Below are positions 9,126 through 19,000 of a DNA stretch of 64,000 bases, piece after piece. The position numbers and the translations under genes are program-made. The DNA is from Tritrichomonas musculus (lineage: Eukaryota > Parabasalia > Tritrichomonadida > Tritrichomonadidae). The DNA is taken from assembly GCA_039105265.1 (NCBI GenBank), contig JAPFFF010000011.1, positions 3,162,001-3,226,000 of the forward strand, written 5' to 3'. The notes under the pieces were generated by a model. That model made no database searches, had not been told where the DNA came from, and saw only the letters and a program-made list of their open reading frames with translations. The number at the start of each line of letters is the position of its first letter. The stretch's first letter is position 1.

Positions 9126-10679
9126 AACTATGAAAGTTATTCTTATATATTCAAAGTGTAATATTATAATTTTGATATAATAAAAAATCATAAGAATTTT
9201 TTTATTTCGGATTTTTTTTAATTTAAAAATGTTATTTATAAAGTGGCCAAGTCCAAGAATGAAGTCCAATTTCTTTAGAAAATAAATCAGATAAAGATAT
9301 TATCTGCTAATATAAGATTGGAAATACATTAATCTTTAATAAACATTTGAAAATTTAATTGACCATGAATTTGATGGCAATAATTCTAAAACTCTAATGA
9401 TGGAACTGTTTTGATATGGGGTATATTTTTGTTCAAAAAGAACTATTGTTTTTTTTTTCTCCTTTATAGGTATTATTTAAATGGTTGGAGAATTTTTTAT
9501 ACAATAAAATAATAAATGTAATATTTACTATTATATTATTTAAAAATAAAATAAGCTATGGAATATGTTAATTATATTAGGCAAAAAAATGAAAACAATT
9601 CTTAAAAGTATTTCATTCAATCAGTTGACCTTTATCTGTGAAATTGAAGCTTTAAAGTATTGAATCCCAAATAATAAATTGAAGCTTTAGTTGGGTTTTA
9701 AACTTTTTGTATAGTTTATTTACTGAAAAAGTTCAGTGATCAATTTTACGCTTAAACGTACATATTTTCAAAAATAAAAAAGTTAATTTTTTACTATTAT
9801 TTTTATGACATTATTCATTAGTAATTATAAAGTTAATTCACATAATTTTAAATCAAAGTTTGATCTAGAGATTTTATTATTCACTTTTGCCCAGAAAAAG
9901 TCGAACTTTTCCAAGGGAAAAGTGAATTTTGAACATTCTAGTTTGATCAAAGATCACAAATTTTATTATGAAAAATGCTTTTTGAGAATTTTTTTTTAAA
10001 ATAAGTATATTCTAGGAAATAAAATATTAATTTAAAATAATATATGTTATTTGAAAATAATATTTATTATAACATATAATTATAGTTTTTAATCTAGTTA
10101 TTATTATTTATTTATTTAGATACTTGGTAATATCTAAAAAACACTTTTTCTGATTTTTTTCAAATAATTTTTTTATTCTTCTTGGTAAAATGGCTTATTA
10201 TATTGGTTTAAATTGCTTAAAATTTAATAAAAATCCAAATCGAAAATTATTATCGGTTTACTATTTTCCAGTTTTCAATGTGTCATTTTAATATATGCAT
10301 TTTCCTCTTTAAATTTAGGTATAAATAATTACTGAATATTATAAAAAAGTTTTTTTTTGTTCTAGTCTTTTATCTATTAAATTATAAAACGTTGGAGAAT
10401 TTACATTGAACATTTCTGTAAATTTTATCTGCACTTATATATATGTTTATCTTGTAATTGAAACTTTAAAATAATTAATATACTATATATTTATGGGTAA
10501 AATTTACAATTAAATATTTATTATATAAAGATACTACGTTTGTTTATGTTTTTAATGAAGAAATCTCTTTATAATAATGTATAATTATGACAGCTAAAAA
10601 GATGTTAAAAATTTTCAAGTCAAAAAGTCGTAAAAATAAATATTCAATTTTTTTATTTTAAAATTTCGATTTTTTATAA
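9126..10679. other. 1.55-kb AT-rich intergenic region
   Basis: No credible gene; a 64-codon frame at 9805-9999 has biased, low-complexity composition. The one structured stretch is about 9849-9965. It contains a hairpin with arms ACTTTTCC and GGAAAAGT around 9906-9923, a wider TTCACTTTT/AAAAGTGAA pair (9880-9888 and 9918-9926), and imperfect outer arms containing TTTGATC. This could be a worn short inverted-repeat element. The rest is simple AT-rich sequence. Confidence 0.45.
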
Positions 10680-13373
10680 ATGAACTTTGGTCCATCTTTT
10701 TTGGACTTTGAAGAGGATAGACCTGATAATAAAAATAATCCATCAAACCATAATTCATTAAATCAGCCCAGTAATACAAATTCAAATGATTTTTCTCAAG
10801 TAAATGGAGCAGAAAACGATTCAGACAATTCTGCAGGCGAAAATTACGATTTTACTCTTGACAATTACATTCAGGATCCCGAAAGTTTTTTAAATTACCA
10901 AGGTATTCAATATCCTCAAGACGACATTGATACGCTTTTAAACAATAATATACCTCCGAATATAAACCAATCTGTTGAATCGCCAAATTCACCTTCATCA
11001 AGTATTGTAACAAATGACCCAAACTATGTTTATTACAATCAAAATAAATTAACAGTACCTATTGTTTCTGGTCAAAGTATAAATACATCGGTTCCAGATC
11101 CGGTGAAAAAGAAACCAGGAAGACCTAAATTAAATAAAAAGAAAGTTGAAGATTCAACGAAAAAAAAAGAAAAAAAAACTAATAAAACAGACACAGACGC
11201 AACTGATTCTACAATAACCAAGGAAGACCAAAACGAACAACACGATAAAAGAAAACCAGGAAGACCAAAATTATCAGCCGAAGAAAAAAAAAGGAGAAGA
11301 AAACAAAGAAAGCTTGAAAAAGAGAGGAATATACAATTGGAAGATCAATCACAAAATTCTCAAGAAAAAACCGAAACTCATTCTGAATTAGAAATACAAA
11401 AGACAATAAATCATAGTGAAAACAAAACAACTGAAATTGAAAAACCAAACATAATCCACCAAGACGAAAATAACATAAAAGAATTTGAAAACCAAAGTGA
11501 AATGAATCAAAAAGAAATCAAAACAAAAGATTTTGAGAAACAAAGAATAAATAATCAAGAAGAGCATATATCTGAAGATGAATACCAAAGTTCAGCTTAT
11601 GAGAGTGAGCAAAATATTGAAAATGAGATTCCTCAAAACATGACACAGCCAACAATATCGGCCAATGATAATCAGGAAAATGCTGAATTTTACTCGCAAC
11701 CACCACCAAATCATTATCATCATAACTTACAGAATCATCATAAACCACCAAATCAACCAATCAAGCAAATTCATAAGAAGCATATCGATCAACGCCAAGA
11801 AGTCACTGCAGTTTCTCCTATTCCATTGAATGAAGAGCCTTCTTATATAGAAGTTACTCCTACTCCGCTTCCACCAACTCCTAATAATATTCACCATAAT
11901 GATATTATCCCTCCGACACCTTCTCATCATCTTCAAAAGCAACCTTTTGTTTCTTATGAGCCTAATGAATCCAGACAAATTCATCAGCATCATCCGCCTT
12001 ACCAAAATCAAAATCAGTTTTCTTATATTGAGCCAAATTTTGATAAACCATTACCTCAAGATCAAAACTATTCGTCAAATCCGCATCCTATTAACCGTCC
12101 ATTGCAATCGTTTCCCCCTTCATCTCCTTATATTCAGAATGATATTAACCCTTTTGAACCTAGGCAGCCTCAAACTGACAGAGACTATTTTACCCCAGCT
12201 ACACAATTTTCAAAAAATTTTCTTGAACAACAGTTTAAACCACAAAATAATCTTAACTATATTCGTGCAGCACAACAAACATCTAATCAACAGAAACAAC
12301 AACCCGTTTACCAACAACAACCAGTTTATCAACCACCTCCACCAGTTCAGCCACCTCCAAATTCTCAACGCTATATTCCACAAAGGCAAATTCGACAGCA
12401 ACCAATCCAGCCTCCACCTTCAATCCAACAGCCCCCTCCTGCAATTCAACCTCCTCCAGTCCAGCAACTTCCTCCAATTACGCAGCAACCTATCCAACAA
12501 TCAATGTATCAGACTCATCCAGTTCAGCAATTACCTCAAACTCCGCAACAGTCAATACAACCTCCTCCATTTCGACAACCACCATATCAGCCACAATCTC
12601 AATTTCTAAGGCATCCAATCCAACAACCAATTGAGCAACAGCCAATACGTCCACAGCATACAGTTCAGCAAGCACCACCTTCATATCATCATATGCCGCA
12701 TTCAAAATCACAAGATGATTTTCATACCCAAATTGATTTTTTAAACAAACTTCAGCAAAGCATCGAAGAAAAAGTTGTATCGAAATTGATCAAAGAGCCA
12801 CCATTTTTTACAGCTGCTATGGAAAATAATGAGCTTATTCTTAATCCTTTTCAACTTGGCTTTGAGCCAGAACCATTCTGGTATGAGCATAACGAAGATT
12901 TCACATTTCGTCAACTTGTCCTCCAGTTTTTCAGAACAAAGACACGTGTATCCAGGTTTATATATAAACTATATGATATGTTGCTCATCACTTCAAAAAT
13001 TCCATTTTTCAAAGCAATTGTTGGCGTCAATTGGGTCACTTTCAAAATATTTTCAGTAAATGTTGAATGTATTTCAGCAATGCTTAGCGTTGCTGCTTCC
13101 TCAATAGATCAGACCTTTTTTGCTAAGAATGGTTTGTTTCCATCACTTGGTTTTATTGAAATAACACCTGAAAATTATATAGAGGCTGGACTTGCTAGCT
13201 TTCCCGATATATCTGAACCTAATATTAAACTGTTCTTTCACCGTCCTCAATTATTCGTAAATAAACCACTTTCAATTGACATTTTGGATGAAATTGATTC
13301 CCAGTTAGAAGCAAAGAAAATTTATCAGCAGAATAATATTCAAAGGTCTAAGTATCCTGCTTTCTCCTCATAA
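10680..13373 (+). CDS. AT-hook protein with Gln/Pro-rich linker and C-terminal IBD-like domain
   Basis: 897 residues. Two AT-hooks, KKKPGRPKLNKKK (residues about 141-155) and KRKPGRPKLSAEE (about 188-202), the second followed by a basic stretch, predict minor-groove DNA binding. A long disordered region follows: Glu/Lys/Asn-rich at about 210-330, then Gln/Pro/His-rich to about 680. The only globular part is at about 685-880. There, TRVSRFIYKLYDMLLITSK, GVNWVTFKIFSVN and a later SIDQTFFAKNGLFPSLGF resemble the winged-helix initiator-binding domain of Trichomonas IBP39 (kinship by eye and memory only). If correct, this is a lineage-specific core-promoter or chromatin factor. The upstream region lacks a clear TCAYW element. 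No intron. Confidence 0.6.
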   Translation: MNFGPSFLDFEEDRPDNKNNPSNHNSLNQPSNTNSNDFSQVNGAENDSDNSAGENYDFTLDNYIQDPESFLNYQGIQYPQDDIDTLLNNNIPPNINQSVESPNSPSSSIVTNDPNYVYYNQNKLTVPIVSGQSINTSVPDPVKKKPGRPKLNKKKVEDSTKKKEKKTNKTDTDATDSTITKEDQNEQHDKRKPGRPKLSAEEKKRRRKQRKLEKERNIQLEDQSQNSQEKTETHSELEIQKTINHSENKTTEIEKPNIIHQDENNIKEFENQSEMNQKEIKTKDFEKQRINNQEEHISEDEYQSSAYESEQNIENEIPQNMTQPTISANDNQENAEFYSQPPPNHYHHNLQNHHKPPNQPIKQIHKKHIDQRQEVTAVSPIPLNEEPSYIEVTPTPLPPTPNNIHHNDIIPPTPSHHLQKQPFVSYEPNESRQIHQHHPPYQNQNQFSYIEPNFDKPLPQDQNYSSNPHPINRPLQSFPPSSPYIQNDINPFEPRQPQTDRDYFTPATQFSKNFLEQQFKPQNNLNYIRAAQQTSNQQKQQPVYQQQPVYQPPPPVQPPPNSQRYIPQRQIRQQPIQPPPSIQQPPPAIQPPPVQQLPPITQQPIQQSMYQTHPVQQLPQTPQQSIQPPPFRQPPYQPQSQFLRHPIQQPIEQQPIRPQHTVQQAPPSYHHMPHSKSQDDFHTQIDFLNKLQQSIEEKVVSKLIKEPPFFTAAMENNELILNPFQLGFEPEPFWYEHNEDFTFRQLVLQFFRTKTRVSRFIYKLYDMLLITSKIPFFKAIVGVNWVTFKIFSVNVECISAMLSVAASSIDQTFFAKNGLFPSLGFIEITPENYIEAGLASFPDISEPNIKLFFHRPQLFVNKPLSIDILDEIDSQLEAKKIYQQNNIQRSKYPAFSS

Positions 13374-13694
13374 TTATTGCGTTTTGTTTTTTTTTTATGT
13401 TCGTTATTATTAAATTATAGATTTTCTCATACTTGTTTCTTTATTTTTCAAAATACGAATTGTAATCAATTGTTTATGAATGTTTTTTATTATTATTAAT
13501 ACAATTGAATCCCAATAATGATTTTTATATCCAACTCGAAATGATATAAGCATCATATATCAAAAGATCTGTTAGCAAATAGTATTACTCTAAAAATTAA
13601 AGCTATATATTCATATTTACTGAGGAGAAAATATGTAAAATAATTCATTCATCATTTCACGTATCAAAAAGTTATAACTCAATTTTTAATTTAA
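13374..13694. other. Intergenic spacer with nothing recognisable
   Basis: 321 bp of AT-rich 3' flank between the AT-hook gene and the tyrosine-recombinase element. No frame, repeat or structure stands out. Confidence 0.4.
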
Positions 13695-13793
13695 AATCTC
13701 TCAAATGGTCCACTTTTTGAACTTACTTCCTCTCAATATTCCAAAAAAAATTTCTTTTGGTCAGATGCCCTCAAAAAGTGAAAAAATTGAATT
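13695..13793 (+). repeat. Left terminal inverted repeat of the YR element
   Basis: Reads AAATCTCTCAAATGGTCCAC at its outer end. It contains CACTTTTTGA at 13711-13720 and the inverted copy at 13771-13780, so the repeat is itself a long interrupted palindrome. Confidence 0.8.
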
Positions 13794-13909
13794 AATTAAA
13801 AAAATGAGAAATAAAAGTTAAATTTTTATTAAATTTAGAGTATATCACTGATTTGAAGGCCAGCATTATCTTGATCTCTATCGACATATAATAAATAAGC
13901 CTCGCTCAG

Positions 13910-14965
13910 CTACCTTCCATGAGTTTTTATGGTTGCAGGATCAATATGATTTTGAGATGCCAAAGTTGCTCCACCTCTCCTAAAAGAATGCCACGAGTAC
14001 AATTTTGTATCTAATCCTAATTGTTGTAACACAATATTGAGTTTTCTTCTGAGATAATCTTCAGTGATGTCTACAATTTTATCATTATCATTTAAATTTG
14101 ATAGAAAACCAATAAAATTGAGAGGATGATAAATTTTTTTATTGTTGTTGTATAAATATTTTGTAATACCACGTCCTATTTGATCTGTTTTTGAGTATCT
14201 GATATTTAGTATTAATTTGTTTTTTGAGGTATCGTAAATAACATCTTTTTTGCGTAAATTTAATAATTCTGAGATTCTTAAAAATGCGTAAAACGATAGA
14301 GTCATATAAAACATCATTTTTATATTTTCAATTTGAGTCATATCAGTAATTTGTAAATATTGAATAAAAAACTCTGGTTTAAAAGCAAGTTTAGCAAAAG
14401 GTGATGAATCTTCTTTATAAGCTCTCTGAAGATCACTCTTGAACTTTTTGAATTCATTAGATAATGTAAAATTTGGCAAATCATTCGATCGAAAATAAAA
14501 AGATAAACCAGTTATATAAGATAATAATGTGTTTAATGTGATTCCTTGTTTCGATTGATAAGTGATAAAAACTTTTAAATGATCAATTGTTATCGGATAG
14601 GGATCTTTATTGAAAAATTTCATTATTCGTTCATAGGCTTGGATGCTATAGTTGTATGTGCTTCTTGATGTTTCGGCTATTGATTGGGCAGTAAATTGTT
14701 CTGATTCTTGTAAATATTGTTCATAATTAGATGTATTTTCTTTTTGATTTTCGTTATGTAGTGGTTGTTGAGTATTTAATGGCATTTGATTTGGAATTTG
14801 AGGTACATTTTGCTGATAATTATTAACAATATTAACAATGGTTTGATTTTGGAATTGAAAATTAAACATATTGGCTTGTTGATAAGCATTTGGTGAGAAA
14901 AATGCTCCATTATTTTGAGGTTGCCCATTTGAATTCGGGTAAGCATTAGGATTTCGGCTAAACAT
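13910..14965 (-). CDS. Tyrosine recombinase (phage-integrase-like), Crypton-like
   Basis: 351 residues. The first 90 are Asn/Gln/Pro-rich and probably disordered. An SAM-like core-binding domain follows at about 95-190 (AETSRSTYNYSIQAYERIM onward). The catalytic domain shows the first Arg in FYAFLRISELLNL, the beta-hairpin Lys in NIRYSKTD, and the His-x-x-Arg box in YSWHSFRRGGATLAS, then a THGR motif where the second His is expected. Such enzymes cut and rejoin DNA through a tyrosine nucleophile at short inverted-arm sites. The frame ends soon after THGR, so the copy looks broken near its 3' end (about one break). It is the only gene between the two inverted repeats, which suggests it moves that unit. 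The SWHSFRRGGAT box is also found in DIRS and Crypton recombinases. Confidence 0.85.
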   Translation of the reverse strand: MFSRNPNAYPNSNGQPQNNGAFFSPNAYQQANMFNFQFQNQTIVNIVNNYQQNVPQIPNQMPLNTQQPLHNENQKENTSNYEQYLQESEQFTAQSIAETSRSTYNYSIQAYERIMKFFNKDPYPITIDHLKVFITYQSKQGITLNTLLSYITGLSFYFRSNDLPNFTLSNEFKKFKSDLQRAYKEDSSPFAKLAFKPEFFIQYLQITDMTQIENIKMMFYMTLSFYAFLRISELLNLRKKDVIYDTSKNKLILNIRYSKTDQIGRGITKYLYNNNKKIYHPLNFIGFLSNLNDNDKIVDITEDYLRRKLNIVLQQLGLDTKLYSWHSFRRGGATLASQNHIDPATIKTHGR

Positions 14966-15038
14966 AGATTTTTTTTTGTGAAGAACAATAGATAGTTCAA
15001 GATATTATCTTAAAAAGTTATTTTTCTGATTATTATTT

Positions 15039-15136
15039 ATTCAATTTTTTCACTTTTTGAGGGCATCTGACCAAAAGAATTTTTTTTTGGAATATTTGAG
15101 AGGAAGGTTCAAAAAGTGTCCACATTTGAGAGATTT
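15039..15136 (-). repeat. Right terminal inverted repeat of the YR element
   Basis: Reverse complement of 13695-13793 with a few small differences. It contains CACTTTTTGA at 15051-15060 and the inverted copy at 15109-15118. Its outer bases CATTTGAGAGATTT run into the neighbouring hairpin. Confidence 0.8.
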
Positions 15137-15200
15137 GGACATTTCACTCCGCACTTTTTGAGAGCGAAGCTCTCAAAAAGTGCGGAGTGAAATGTCCAAA
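15134..15200. repeat. Perfect 32-bp-arm palindrome with GAA loop
   Basis: Arms 15134-15165 and 15169-15200 are exact reverse complements separated only by GAA. The tip is GAGAGC-GAA-GCTCTC, so it contains GCGAAGC, known as an extraordinarily stable DNA mini-hairpin. The arms carry CACTTTTTGA (15152-15161 and inverted 15173-15182), shared with the inverted repeats of the adjacent recombinase element. The structure would extrude as a cruciform or fold as a single-strand hairpin. It could be a recombinase site or the end of another element. Confidence 0.93.
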
Positions 15201-15271
15201 ATTTCGGGAAAGCCGTCTTAAAGAAATAGTGGGCGTCACTTAACTTTTTATTTCAATTTTTGTATAATATT
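15201..15271. other. Unassigned spacer
   Basis: About 70 bp, locally more GC-rich (a CGGGAAAGCCGTC stretch), between the hairpin and the start of recognisable Polinton sequence. I cannot assign it. Confidence 0.3.
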
Positions 15272-15818
15272 CTCGAAAAAAATATCACAACTAAAAGTTG
15301 AAGATGTTACATCAAATTTAAGAACGATGTGTGAATATTATGCTCAAGCACTTGAAAATGATGCACATCGACTTCGAGCTAAACAAAAAAAGAGGTACGA
15401 TGAATGGTTTGACAACCTCGAAAAAGATTGTTATCCTGCAAGAGATATTGTTAACTTGTACAACAGGTTCTTTGGTCATGAACTTTCTATTTGTCGACTT
15501 GGTTTTGGGCACCTCGATGGAACAAAGAGACACTTTACTCATAAAAGAGTGAAAAAAACAATAAGCTAATACTTGTTTTTATCATAAAAAGATTCCTCAA
15601 TCTCCAAAACCAAAATCTATTGGCTTTAACGTGCCAATAGTGTCTAACTCACAAGAGACAAGAAGATGATGAACAAGAAGCTTCATCACCAAAAGACAAG
15701 GATTAAGAATAAAAAATAACTACTTCTAATTTTTTTATACTATACAATATTTTAAACATACATAATAATTATTAACAAGTTCATTATATTCTTTATTATA
15801 TACCTGTTTCAAATCAAT
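15272..15818 (+). mobile_element. Relict Polinton fragment, left part
   Basis: Very similar to parts of Polinton B between about 53970 and 55465, in the same orientation. It includes remnants of the genes for B's 141-residue, 123-residue and 174-residue small proteins. It is a broken, internally shortened remnant rather than a whole element. High similarity to B suggests modest age, older than the insertion of Polinton A that splits it. Its last five bases, TCAAT at 15814-15818, are one copy of the duplication made by Polinton A. The other part lies at 41324-41675. Confidence 0.88.
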
Positions 15819-16048
15819 AGTAGTATACGTTAGGCTGGGATTCATTCTTCATCCCATCCTAACCTGCTCGCCACCAAGCTCAGGTACACCTTCGCTTGGG
15901 CCTCGCTACCCGGCCAAATACCCTCTGAAAACCTATCGTAAGTACACACTCTCTACTTTCACTATTCCACCAATGTCATTTCCAAGGTATGGAGTAGTTT
16001 TTGAGCTTTCTAATGGTGTTTTTTGAATTCTACACCCGAAAAAAATAT
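15819..16048 (+). repeat. Left terminal inverted repeat of Polinton A
   Basis: Starts AGTAGTATACGTTAGGCTGG and is distinctly more GC-rich than the flanking DNA. The first 50 bp can fold, with GGCTGGGAT opposing ATCCCATCC. It matches the reverse complement of 41097-41323 with about two substitutions. The 5 bp before it, TCAAT, repeat directly after the right end. Confidence 0.95.
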
Positions 16049-16066
16049 CTATCAACTTTTTGTATT

Positions 16067-19000
16067 TCACAGTAATGAATGTATTACATTCTTAGTGTTA
16101 TCTGCAGCTAAGATACCATTTGATGTAAAGAATGAAGAATTAATCAATATGTAATTAACTGTTGCATTGATCATGAGATTGCTACTACTTAATGGAAATT
16201 CAATATTATTTAACCAGATCTTAGTTGGTTCACATTGATATTCAAACTTAGGTGAATTATTAACGTTGAATGATATATTGATTTTGATTTCGTTTACACT
16301 GGTAACATTATCTCTGGTTTCATTATAAGTCAAATAGAGTGTTCCCTCATATGCATCAAGTTGTTTTTCGAATTGATAACGAATGCTATTACTATTCGGT
16401 ACGCTGAATGTGTACTTAATTATTGTTAATTTATTCACTAACGCATCTAACCTAGCTTTTAATGATTCGTTCTCATGTTGTAGATTTGATATCTGACTGT
16501 TCATTGTTACGATTTTAGTAACATTTTCACCTACTAACTTGGCTAGATCTTGATGAGATTTAGCATATTTATTCAACTCGCTCTTCAACGCATATCCATC
16601 GAGATCATCTATAGTAGCATAATTGGTCAAATCAACAGGTTCAGGGATTTCACTTTTTAATGCTATTTTATCTTGCTTCAATATTTTTTCCGCTAATATT
16701 AATTTGGTATCAAAAGAGTCTTCCCCGTTATCGATATAAAAGCACAGACCATTACTATCACTTTTATAATAAGTTAAGTTATAGGTTGTTCCATCAATTT
16801 CAACATCGACATTAACTCCATCTTCAGTGATAACACCATTATAATCAAACAAATAATCAAACTCTTTTACAAAACCATCGTTATTTGATATTGTTCCAAC
16901 AAGGTGAATTCCACTAGTCAATTTTATTTTGACTTCCCACGATCCTGAATTATCTTGGACATTTTCAAAAGGCACATCGACAGCATCTTTGTATATCAAA
17001 TCATTTTTGCTTCGATATTTTGCATCCGCTTCCTCTTTTGTATACAGGTTATCCATATTAACCATATTATTTTTTAATTCATCTAATGCTTCATTTACTT
17101 CATCAACAGTTGGGAATTCATTTAATGTAGTAGCTAGAGCTGTATCATTCTTTTCTATCTGCTCATGTAATGTATCTATCTTCTTATGTAAAGCATCTAT
17201 ATCACAAGTATAGGCTAAATCATTTGGGGTAAATTCCATTCTTCTTTTTGCTGTATTCTCTTTGATGCTGATTCCACCAACCCTCAGTTTATTTGGGTTT
17301 GATATAACAAATGTTTTGTCATTCATAGTGCAGCTAGGAAAATCAGTTGTTCCTTGGTAATTAATTGTTCCACCAGTAATATTAATAGTAACTATATTCT
17401 CTTCATAATCAACATCATTGTATTCACTAACTTTTTGCACCAAAAATCGTGCTTTGATTGTTCCATCTGTGATAACATCTTCTGCTTCCAAATGGACCTC
17501 GCCATTGACATATTTACCAACAACATCTATTATGTCATCTCTAACCAAATCTGTTGATGACACACTCTTCTCTACAGTAGTCGCTAATGTTTTTATCATT
17601 GGTTTCATCGTATGACGGAATCTCTTACACATATCTATTGTTGATGTTAATGTCATGGCTACTTTGGACGGATCATCAAGTTCATCAGTAAAGTTTATTT
17701 CATTAACAGGTACATACTCCTCATCGCACCAAGCTATAATATTATTTAGTTTATCTTTGTTAGATAACGAACGCATCATTCTACTAACTGGAATAGATAC
17801 CATATCACCAAAGAATACATCAGCTCCAATATCAGGTAGTTCGTCAGTGAGCTTACCAGCAATGTCTTCTACAACATTTGTACCAACATCAGACACCTTG
17901 GTTACAGTATTTATTAATTCCCTACCCCCAGTTTGTGCTGCTTTAGATGCAAATGATAATGCTTTACCAGCAACACCTATACCAGTAGCACCTAATACAC
18001 AACCAACAGCACCTAAAGCAATACCTATGTTAGCTTTCATATCTACCTTATCCACTTCTTTTTGTAAATATTTTGTCTTCGCTGCTTGTTCTGCCATCTC
18101 TGAGTTCAATGTCTCTACATTGTTCTTTATATCTTTCACGTCATAAGAAACCACATCAACAGTATTTGTAACCATGTTTAGATCTGATCGCATAGTCATA
18201 ATGTTATCAGCTGTAATTATCTTCGAAGAAGTAATATTGAAGTCCGTATACAAAGTTGTGGCTGCATCTGGTCTTGGAGTAATCTCATAAAATTGTTGTT
18301 GAATAATGTACTTAAAAGCATTTGTTGTTGGATCCCAGTTAACTTCTTCTATAGGATCCGTGTACTGTTGACGTAAATAGAGTTCGATATCTCTAGTCGC
18401 GATGTTAATGTTACTGCTGGACCAATAATAGTTAATTTTTTCAATACTATCTAATTCAGCAATCAAATCTATGTCGTACCCATAATGTTCGTTCTTATGT
18501 AGTTCATCCCATCTAAAAGTAAGCCTGTTACTCGCTCCATCAAGTGACATATCGTAAACAATTTTGTCTATACGGTTCAACAACGACTCTACCTCTTCTT
18601 TATTACTGTTTTGGATCTGTAATTGTAGCGGTAAATAATCGTATCCTTCTTTAGTATATATCTCTACTGTTGAATCACATCTATCTATTTCTATGCTATG
18701 TGCAGAACCATTTGCCTCTGTACCATCTTTGAACAACAACTTTGTAGTGCCATTGGCGAACATCACTTTCATGAAATTTTCATTAGTATCATCCAACAAC
18801 ATCTTATTCCATTCACTACGTTTGCATCTGACATAGCATCCACTTGCTCCATAATTATTTTTGTTTACACGAAGATATTGCTTACTGCTCTCTATTTTCC
18901 CATTGCTACGTCCTTGCATGTTCTCTCCAACCCATTTTGTTCCATCCCATATTAGGCTCCATCTATTACCAAAACAGTGTTCAGTAAATGTAAAATTAAG

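Larger units (their letters stand above)
13695..15136 (-). mobile_element. Small tyrosine-recombinase element with terminal inverted repeats (1.44 kb)
   Basis: A single gene for a tyrosine recombinase is enclosed by inverted repeats of about 98 bp (13695-13793 and 15039-15136). They match over nearly their full length apart from a few small differences and share internal blocks such as CTTTTGGTCAGATGCCCTC. No reverse transcriptase, capsid or other gene is present, so it is closer to a Crypton-like YR DNA transposon than to a DIRS-type retroelement, although inverted repeats are not typical of Cryptons. I see no obvious target duplication. It looks nearly whole, with about one break. It abuts the 15134-15200 hairpin, with which it shares the 10-mer CACTTTTTGA. 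Confidence 0.75.

Noticed and set aside
9805-9999. 64-codon open frame
   Set aside because: Short, low-complexity composition, no recognisable domain, and placed over a palindromic stretch; probably chance in AT-rich DNA.
11209-12711. Several open frames on both strands within the AT-hook gene
   Set aside because: They arise from the Gln/Pro/Asn-rich codon bias of the real gene on the plus strand and have no independent features.
13695-15136. DIRS-type retroelement
   Set aside because: Only the tyrosine recombinase is present; no reverse transcriptase or RNase H sequence was seen, and the unit is only 1.4 kb with simple inverted ends.
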